From Actinomycetales bacterium Actino_02 (lineage in GTDB: Bacteria > Actinomycetota > Actinomycetes > Propionibacteriales > Propionibacteriaceae): a stretch of 64,000 nucleotides of DNA. Shown here in pieces: positions 54,750 through 64,000 of the stretch. The stretch spans positions 62,001 through 126,000 of the forward strand of contig LUYM01000023.1 in the NCBI GenBank assembly GCA_001603275.1, written 5' to 3'. How positions within the stretch are numbered: position 1 is the first letter of the stretch; each line of letters begins with the position of its first letter. Under the pieces are notes generated by a model. That model made no database searches. It was not told the origin of the DNA and saw nothing but the letters and a program-made list of their open reading frames with translations. The translations under genes and the position numbers were made by a program.

Positions 54750-56287
54750 ACCTGAACATCACCCCGGAGCTTCCCGAGTTCCTGCAGATCGGCGCGCAGC
54801 AGCGCGTCGTCAGCGTGCACGCCAGGCTGCTGGGTGACGACTTCACCCCAGTAGGGCTCTATCACCAGTTGTGCGGCGAACGGAGCAATACCTTCCTGCT
54901 GGAGTCTGCCGAGGGCGGGGTGTGGTCTCGCTACTCATTCATCGGGGTGCGGTCCGCGGCCACCTTGATCGAACGCGACGGACAGGCGGTCTGGTGTTGG
55001 GATGGACGCCCGATCGTCGGCTTGCCTGAAGGCGGCGACCCGCTGCAGGTGCTGGCCGGGACTTTGGAGTTGTTGCACACCCCGCGGGTGCCCGGCCTTC
55101 CGCCACTGGTCTCGGGAATGGTCGGCTACCTCGGCTACGACGTCGTCCGGCGGCTGGAGCGGCTGCCTGACCAGAACCCCGATGACCTGGAGCTGCCCGA
55201 GTTGGTGATGATGCTCGCCACCGATGTGGCCGTGCTCGATCACCACACAGGCGAACTGTGGTTGATCGCGAACGCCATCAACTTTGACGGCTCGGACGCC
55301 CGAATCACCCAGGCGTATCAGGATGCCTGTCGCCGTGTGGAGGCCATGGCCGACGCACTACTGGAGCCGGTGGCTCCGCTGGTGGCCGTGCGCGGCAGCG
55401 GGGAGTTGCCGGCCCCACGGCGGCAGCGCGAACCCGCTGCCTACCAGCAGGCCGTGGCCGAGGCCATCGAGGAGATCCGGGCCGGCGAGGCTTTCCAGAT
55501 CGTGGTCAGCCAGAGGTTTGAGATCGACTGCCCCTCGGATGCACTGGACGTGTATCGCGTGCTGCGCCGCAGCAACCCGAGCCCCTATCTGTACTTGCTG
55601 CGGTTGGACGGCTTCGCCGTGGTCGGGTCCAGCCCGGAGGCTCTGGTTCAGGTCAGCGAGGGACACGCCACCACCCACCCGATCGCCGGTACCCGGCCCC
55701 GCGGGGCCAGTGCCGAGGCGGACGTGGCGCTCGAGGCGGAGCTGCTGGCTGATCCGAAGGAGGCCGCCGAGCATCTGATGCTGGTGGATCTGGGTCGAAA
55801 CGATCTGGGTCGAGTCTGCGATCCGGGCACAGTGGCGGTGGTCGAGTTCCGGAAGGTGCGCCGCTACAGCCATGTGATGCATCTGGAGGCCGCGGTCACC
55901 GGCCGGCTGTCCAGCGGACGCACAGCCCTCGACGCCACCCTGAGCTGCTTCCCGGCCGGAACACTGTCCGGGGCGCCGAAGGTCCGGGCCATGGAGATCA
56001 TCGACCGGCTGGAGGTGTCTCGGCGCGGCCTGTACGGCGGAGTGGTGGGCTACTTCGACTTCGCCGGCGACTCCGACACCGCCATCGCAATCCGGACCGC
56101 CGTAATCCGGGACGGGATCGGCTACGTCCAGGCCGGTGCCGGCGTGGTGGCCGATTCTCTGCCGCCCGCTGAGGATGCCGAGAGCGTGAACAAGGCGGCT
56201 GCCGTCCTGGGTGCGATCGCCGAGGCCGGGATTTGGTCACGATTGGGTAACCAGACCCCTAGCCATTCGGTCGGAGAGCGACCATGA
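54746..56287 (+). CDS. trpE: Anthranilate synthase component I
   Basis: 513 residues. Makes anthranilate from chorismate with ammonia from a separate TrpG. The feedback-binding LLES motif ([11 protein letters not shown]) is present, so tryptophan inhibition is expected. Conserved catalytic blocks: [25 protein letters not shown] and [18 protein letters not shown]. No trpG or trpD lies in the window. Confidence 0.97.
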   Translation: MNLNITPELPEFLQIGAQQRVVSVHARLLGDDFTPVGLYHQLCGERSNTFLLESAEGGVWSRYSFIGVRSAATLIERDGQAVWCWDGRPIVGLPEGGDPLQVLAGTLELLHTPRVPGLPPLVSGMVGYLGYDVVRRLERLPDQNPDDLELPELVMMLATDVAVLDHHTGELWLIANAINFDGSDARITQAYQDACRRVEAMADALLEPVAPLVAVRGSGELPAPRRQREPAAYQQAVAEAIEEIRAGEAFQIVVSQRFEIDCPSDALDVYRVLRRSNPSPYLYLLRLDGFAVVGSSPEALVQVSEGHATTHPIAGTRPRGASAEADVALEAELLADPKEAAEHLMLVDLGRNDLGRVCDPGTVAVVEFRKVRRYSHVMHLEAAVTGRLSSGRTALDATLSCFPAGTLSGAPKVRAMEIIDRLEVSRRGLYGGVVGYFDFAGDSDTAIAIRTAVIRDGIGYVQAGAGVVADSLPPAEDAESVNKAAAVLGAIAEAGIWSRLGNQTPSHSVGERP

Positions 56288-56338
56288 TGGTGCTCGCGGA
56301 TTTCATCAGCCGACCTTGGGCGGAAGGAGCGGGCAACG

Positions 56339-56569
56339 ATGATCGATGGCGCAAGCCAGACCGAGGAATCGGTCGCGGAGTTGCCGAGCGTGGAGTCGTC
56401 CTTGGCCTCCCGAGTCGGCGCGACATTGGTCTTCCTCGGACTGGGGCTGGCCGCTGTGGCCGCCGTCACTGGTCCGAATTGGACGTTGCTGTGGCTGGCC
56501 TTCGTGACCTTGGTGCTTGCCGTCGTGGCTCCAGCGGTGGTCCGGCGAATGGACTACGGGCAGGACTGA
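56339..56569 (+). CDS. Small two-span membrane protein in the trp operon
   Basis: 76 residues: an acidic N-terminus (1-24), two membrane helices (about 25-43 and 47-67) and a short basic/polar end. AAGGAG lies about 10 nt before the ATG, and the stop is one base before trpC, so it is truly part of the operon. Actinobacterial trp operons often contain a membrane protein between trpE and trpC (about 235 residues in M. tuberculosis); this one is much shorter. Role unknown. Confidence 0.7.
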   Translation: MIDGASQTEESVAELPSVESSLASRVGATLVFLGLGLAAVAAVTGPNWTLLWLAFVTLVLAVVAPAVVRRMDYGQD

Positions 56570-56570
56570 C

Positions 56571-57347
56571 GTGACGGTGCTGGACGAGATCATCGCCGGC
56601 GTGCTGGCGGATCTCGAGGTCCGGCAGGCCGCGCGCCCCCTGGAGGCTCTGCAAGAGGCGGTTCGGGGGTTGCAGCCGCGCGATCCGAAGCCGGGCATGC
56701 GAGCCGACGGGCTGTCGGTGATCGCCGAGGTGAAGCGAGCCAGTCCGAGCAAGGGACATCTGGCATCGATCGACGATCCGGCGGCCTTGGCGCTGTCCTA
56801 CCAGGCCGGCGGCGCGGTGGCCGTCTCGGTGCTCACCGAAGCCCGACGCTTCGGCGGGAGCCTGGCGGACTTGGCTGCCGTCCGAGCTGCGGTGGAGTTG
56901 CCGGTGTTGCGCAAGGACTTCGTGGTCACCGAGTACCAGCTCTGGGAAGGGGCTGCGGCCGGGGCCGATCTGGCCCTGCTGATCGTGGCGGCCCTGACTC
57001 CGTCCCAGCTGACCGACTACTTGGCGCTGGGACGGCAGCTGGGACTGACCTGCCTGGTCGAGGCGCATACGTCGGATGAGGTTCGCCAGGCGCGTGACGC
57101 GGGCGCGGAGGTGCTCGGCATCAACAACCGCAACCTGAAGACCCTCGAGGTCGATCTCGCCAACTTCGAGGAGATGGCCTCGCTGATCGATGGGCCCACG
57201 ATTCGGGTGGCCGAGTCCGGCATCCTGAGCGTGGCCGACGCCCGCCGGATGCGCGATGCCGGGGCCGATGCGGTGCTGGTCGGAGAACTCCTGGTCCGCG
57301 ACGGCGATCCGGCAGCAATGGTGGCCGCACTGCGGTCGCTGGCGTGA
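56571..57347 (+). CDS. trpC: Indole-3-glycerol phosphate synthase
   Basis: 258 residues, TIM barrel without a fused TrpF. Motifs: VIAEVKRASPSKGHL (catalytic Lys), PVLRKDFVV, LGINNRNLKTLEVDL and VAESGI. GTG 56571 follows the small gene after one base, with AGGA upstream. The preceding in-frame residues belong to another frame. Confidence 0.96.
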   Translation: MTVLDEIIAGVLADLEVRQAARPLEALQEAVRGLQPRDPKPGMRADGLSVIAEVKRASPSKGHLASIDDPAALALSYQAGGAVAVSVLTEARRFGGSLADLAAVRAAVELPVLRKDFVVTEYQLWEGAAAGADLALLIVAALTPSQLTDYLALGRQLGLTCLVEAHTSDEVRQARDAGAEVLGINNRNLKTLEVDLANFEEMASLIDGPTIRVAESGILSVADARRMRDAGADAVLVGELLVRDGDPAAMVAALRSLA

Positions 57348-57378
57348 CCTTGCCGTCCATGTATGAGTGAATAGACGA

Positions 57379-58623
57379 ATGAACCACATTTCCCTGCCGG
57401 ATCAGGCCGGGCACTTTGACGCCTTCGGTGGTCGCTACGTGCCTGAAGCGCTGATCGCCGCGCTCAATCAGTTGGAGGCCGAGTTCGATCGGGCGTCGCT
57501 GGAGCCGGCCTTCTGGCAGGAGTTGGATCGGCTCCGTCGGGAGTACTCCGGACGTCCCACTCCGCTGACCGAGGTGCCCAAGTTCGCCCAGCACTGCGGT
57601 CGAGCCCGGGTCTTCCTCAAGCGTGAGGATCTCAACCACACCGGTTCCCACAAGATCAACAACGTGTTGGGTCAGGCCCTGCTCACCAAGCGGATGGGCA
57701 AGACCCGAGTGATCGCCGAGACCGGCGCCGGCCAGCACGGCGTGGCCACCGCAACAGCGGCAGCCCTGCTCGGCATGCGGTGCCGGGTGTACATGGGCCG
57801 GGTGGACACCGACCGGCAGGCGCTCAACGTGGCCCGGATGCAGTTGCTTGGTGCTGAAGTGGTGGCCGTCGAGTCGGGCAGCCAGACCCTGAAGGACGCC
57901 ATGAACGAGGCCATGCGGGATTGGGTGGCCTCGGTGGACAACACTCACTACTTGATCGGCACCGTGGGAGGACCGCACCCCTTCCCGAAGATGGTCCGGG
58001 AATTCCAGCGGGTGATCAGCACCGAGATCAAGGCGCAGGCGAGCGAACGATTCGGGCGGTTGCCGGATGCGGTGGCTGCCTGCGTCGGCGGCGGGTCGAA
58101 TGCGATCGGGACCTTCGCCGACTTCATCGACGAGCCGGACGTCGCTCTGTACGGGTTCGAGGCCGGCGGGGACGGTGTTGAGACCGGCCGTCACGCAGCG
58201 TCGATCCAGGGCGGTTCGATCGGCGTCCTGCACGGCATGCGGACCTACATTCTTCAGGACGCCGATGGCCAGACCAAGGAGTCGCACTCGATCTCGGCTG
58301 GCCTGGACTATCCCGGTGTCGGTCCCGAGCATGCCTGGCTGGCTGCCACCGGTCGGGCCAACTATGAGGCGGTCACCGACGCCGAGGCGATGGCGGCCTT
58401 CCAGCTGCTGTGCCGCACGGAGGGGATCATGCCGGCCATCGAGTCCGCGCACGCACTGGCCGGAGTGATCCGGCTCGGCCAGCGACTTGCCGCCGAGCAG
58501 CCGGACGCCGAGCCGCTGATCGTGGCGTGTCTGTCCGGCCGCGGCGACAAGGATGTGGACACCGCGATCAGCTACTTCGGGCTTCCCGGGCATCCCGATC
58601 TGTACACCGGAGGCGTGGCATGA
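57379..58623 (+). CDS. trpB: Tryptophan synthase beta chain
   Basis: 414 residues. Condenses indole with serine using PLP. PLP lysine K92 ([10 protein letters not shown]), GAGQHG and the GGGSNAIG phosphate loop are intact. Start ATG 57379 assumed; GTG 57367 would add four residues; neither has a strong signal. Stop overlaps trpA (ATGA), as expected for a 2:2 complex. Confidence 0.96.
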   Translation: MNHISLPDQAGHFDAFGGRYVPEALIAALNQLEAEFDRASLEPAFWQELDRLRREYSGRPTPLTEVPKFAQHCGRARVFLKREDLNHTGSHKINNVLGQALLTKRMGKTRVIAETGAGQHGVATATAAALLGMRCRVYMGRVDTDRQALNVARMQLLGAEVVAVESGSQTLKDAMNEAMRDWVASVDNTHYLIGTVGGPHPFPKMVREFQRVISTEIKAQASERFGRLPDAVAACVGGGSNAIGTFADFIDEPDVALYGFEAGGDGVETGRHAASIQGGSIGVLHGMRTYILQDADGQTKESHSISAGLDYPGVGPEHAWLAATGRANYEAVTDAEAMAAFQLLCRTEGIMPAIESAHALAGVIRLGQRLAAEQPDAEPLIVACLSGRGDKDVDTAISYFGLPGHPDLYTGGVA

Positions 58624-59447
58624 CCGAGAGTTCACAGGCGGCGTTCAGCGCCGCAGCCGCCCAAGGCAGGGGAGCCCTGGTCGGATATCTGCCGGTGGGC
58701 TACCCGAGCGTGCCCGGGTCCCTGGAGGCGCTACGGGCTCTGTGCGGCGTCGGCGGCGACGGCCCGGGAGTCGACCTGGTGGAGATCGGTCTGCCGTACT
58801 CCGACCCGATCATGGACGGCCCGGTGATCCAGCAGGCCGGGACCAAGGCACTGGAGCGAGGCGTCCGCACCAGCGACGTCTTCGCGGCGGTCGAGGCGGT
58901 CCGGTCCACCGGTACTCCGGCAGTGGTGATGACCTACTGGAACCTCGTCGACCACTACGGTCCGGACGCCTTCGCCCGCGACCTGGCCAACGCCGGCGGG
59001 TCCGGATTGATCACCCCCGACCTGATCCCCGACGAGGCCGAGGATTGGTTCAGTGCCTCCGAGGCGCACGGGCTGGATCGGATCTTCCTGGTGTCGCCGT
59101 CGTCCACCGATGAGCGGATCAGCTCAACGGTGGCCGCCTGCCGCGGGTGGGTCTACGCCACCTCGGTGATGGGGGTGACCGGCACCCGAACCTCCAGTCC
59201 GAGTGCGGCCCCGGAGCTCGTCTCGCGGATCAGGTCCTTGGCCCCCGGCACGCCCGTCGGTGTGGGGCTGGGCGTTTCCACCGGCGATCAGGCCGCGGAT
59301 GTGGTCAGCTATGCGGACGCCGTGATCGTTGGCTCGGCCTTCATCAAGCCGCTGCTTGCCGCCGAGGCTGCCGGCCATCCGGACGATCTGAGCGGGCTGC
59401 GCGCCGTCCTGGCCGACCTGGCCGACGGTGTCCGGCGCCGGTCCTGA
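58620..59447 (+). CDS. trpA: Tryptophan synthase alpha chain
   Basis: 275 residues. Cleaves indole-3-glycerol phosphate. Catalytic Glu in [18 protein letters not shown] and the Asp of the same block are present; [14 protein letters not shown] and GVGLGVST are the phosphate-binding loops. Overlaps trpB by 4 bp. Confidence 0.96.
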   Translation: MTESSQAAFSAAAAQGRGALVGYLPVGYPSVPGSLEALRALCGVGGDGPGVDLVEIGLPYSDPIMDGPVIQQAGTKALERGVRTSDVFAAVEAVRSTGTPAVVMTYWNLVDHYGPDAFARDLANAGGSGLITPDLIPDEAEDWFSASEAHGLDRIFLVSPSSTDERISSTVAACRGWVYATSVMGVTGTRTSSPSAAPELVSRIRSLAPGTPVGVGLGVSTGDQAADVVSYADAVIVGSAFIKPLLAAEAAGHPDDLSGLRAVLADLADGVRRRS

Positions 59448-59464
59448 TCGAGCGAAAGGCCGTC

Positions 59465-60391
59465 ATGATTCCGGGCTTCATTCCGAGTCCCTCGATCAGC
59501 TCCTTCTCGCTGGGGCCGGTGACGATTCACATCTACGCGCTATGCCTGCTGGCCGGGATTGCTGCGGCCTGGGTGATCGGCTCGCGACGGTGGAAAGCCC
59601 GAGGCGGCAACACCGAGAACTTCGAGACCATCCTGCTGTGGGCGATCCCGGTCGGCATCATCGGGGCCCGCTTCTACCACGTGATGACCCACCTGGGCGA
59701 CTACTTCGGGCCGAGCGCAGACCAGCACTGGTGGGCCATCTGGGAGGGCGGAATCGCCATCTACGGTGCGATCGGCTTCGGAGCCCTTGCGGCCTTCGTC
59801 GTGGCCCGGCGGCAGAAGGTCGCCTTCGCGGCGTTGGCGGACGCGCTGGCACCCGGCATCGCCGTCGGACAGGCACTGGGCCGCTTCGGCAACTGGTTCA
59901 ACCAGGAGCTCTACGGGCTTCCGACCGATCTGCCGTGGGGGTTGGAAATCGACCCGGCTCACCGGGTTCCCGGGCTGGAGCGCTTCGCAACCTTCCACCC
60001 GACGTTCCTTTACGAGTTGTTGTGGAACCTCTTGGTGGCCGCAGTGCTGATCTGGGCTGATCGCCGGTTCCGCCTCGGCCGGGGCAAGGTGTTCGCCCTC
60101 TACGTGGCCCTCTACGGCTTCGGTCGGATCTTCACCGAATCGCTGCGTACCGACTACTCCTACGACGTTTTCGGCCCGCTGCGGTTCAATGCGGCCGTAG
60201 CGATGCTGATTTGCCTGGTCGGGATCGTGGCGTTGGTGCTCCTGGTGAAGTTTCGTCCGGGCCGGGAAAGCAGTGTTGATCCAGTCTCCGAGACGAATTC
60301 GTCTCTCCTGATGGACGCGCCGTCCGTGGACGAGTCCACTGGGCCGGTGGGTGAGACTCCGGACGATTCCGTGGAACCCGGCTCCGACTAG
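59465..60391 (+). CDS. lgt: Prolipoprotein diacylglyceryl transferase
   Basis: 308 residues, about seven spans. Adds diacylglycerol to the lipobox cysteine of prolipoproteins, for example the cyclophilin lipoprotein here. The Lgt signature is GQALGRFGNWFNQELYG; HPTFLYELLWN and GRIFTESLRTD are also conserved. A Ser/Pro/Glu-rich C-terminal tail (about 265-308) is typical of actinobacteria. AAAGG lies 6 nt before ATG 59465. lgt after trpA is a common actinobacterial order. Confidence 0.95.
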   Translation: MIPGFIPSPSISSFSLGPVTIHIYALCLLAGIAAAWVIGSRRWKARGGNTENFETILLWAIPVGIIGARFYHVMTHLGDYFGPSADQHWWAIWEGGIAIYGAIGFGALAAFVVARRQKVAFAALADALAPGIAVGQALGRFGNWFNQELYGLPTDLPWGLEIDPAHRVPGLERFATFHPTFLYELLWNLLVAAVLIWADRRFRLGRGKVFALYVALYGFGRIFTESLRTDYSYDVFGPLRFNAAVAMLICLVGIVALVLLVKFRPGRESSVDPVSETNSSLLMDAPSVDESTGPVGETPDDSVEPGSD

Positions 60392-60474
60392 GAGAGTAGT
60401 CTGAGGAATCCGTGACCGGCTCGGGCGCCGTCCGCCACACAGCAGACAACCGTTACGAGCGCGGGTCGTTCGGG

Positions 60475-60480
60475 TAGGCT
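60475..60480 (+). promoter_or_regulatory. Candidate -10 element for gltB
   Basis: TAGGCT in the 168-bp gap after lgt; it would give a leader of about 70 nt. No clear -35 and no terminator for lgt were recognised in this gap. Confidence 0.25.
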
Positions 60481-60559
60481 CGCGGTCCGAAAGCGAATCG
60501 TCGGCCGGGGGTGGCCAGCTGGCGCGCGCCCCACGCTTGGCGTAGATGGGAGACAACAC

Positions 60560-64000
<3,441 letters not shown>

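Overview
This window comes from a high-GC Gram-positive bacterium (Actinomycetota), most likely order Propionibacteriales, family Propionibacteriaceae. The evidence is gene order and content. The stretch rho, rpmE, prfA, prmC, tsaC, a WecA-type transferase, the atp operon, a DUF2550 gene, a cobalamin adenosyltransferase, nucS, mce, a thioredoxin/TPR gene, then glgB and glgE follows, as recalled, the order Rv1297-Rv1327c of Mycobacterium tuberculosis. NucS, the GlgE pathway, a DivIVA-like protein, an Eis-like acetyltransferase and GTG/TTG starts are all actinobacterial traits. A methylmalonyl-CoA epimerase close to the P. shermanii enzyme, with a B12 adenosyltransferase, points to a propionate/methylmalonyl-CoA metabolism.

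Layout. (1) 1-15.9 kb: 3' part of rho; an ECF sigma/anti-sigma pair and an Eis-like acetyltransferase inserted before rpmE; translation termination genes prfA-prmC; tsaC; wecA-like gene; complete F1Fo ATP synthase operon (atpI-like, atpZ-like, atpB-E-F-H-A-G-D-C). (2) 15.8-24.6 kb: cobalamin adenosyltransferase, cyclophilin lipoprotein, alpha/beta hydrolase, small Cys/His protein, mismatch endonuclease nucS, AI-2E transporter, DivIVA-like coiled coil, mce, pgm, cnoX-like gene. (3) 24.6-34.6 kb: an MFS pump with a large extracytoplasmic coiled-coil insert, then the alpha-glucan cluster glgX-glgE-mak-glgB. (4) 34.7-44.3 kb: cysteine desulfurase with mnmA (tRNA thiolation), a MetE-like protein, ligA, an ACT-domain protein and gatCAB. 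(5) 44.3-54.3 kb, the least syntenic part: VanZ-like protein, SF2 helicase, membrane proteins, a membrane-bound spermidine-synthase-like protein, serC-serA, a probable 48-residue ORF, and a response regulator/kinase pair. (6) 54.4-64 kb: hisI-trpE-(small TM)-trpC-trpB-trpA-lgt, then gltB running off the end.

The window is almost fully coding. Many neighbours overlap by ATGA/GTGA/TGATG, and several convergent pairs overlap at their stop codons. I saw no tRNA, rRNA, CRISPR array, insertion sequence, phage gene or toxin-antitoxin pair.

The most interesting signals are non-coding or architectural. At least ten genes without a Shine-Dalgarno sequence carry a -10-like hexamer exactly 6-7 nt before their start codon, as expected for leaderless mRNAs. 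An array of five GCTACCG/CGGTAGC motifs at roughly 20-bp spacing lies before rpmE. A perfect 32-bp palindrome lies at 46815-46846. The MFS pump carries nine consecutive heptads in its ectodomain. The epimerase has glutamine where the known enzyme has a metal-binding histidine. A probable small-protein transcription unit lies at 51.4-51.65 kb. I did not find a clear previously undescribed multi-gene system; most of the window is conserved housekeeping.
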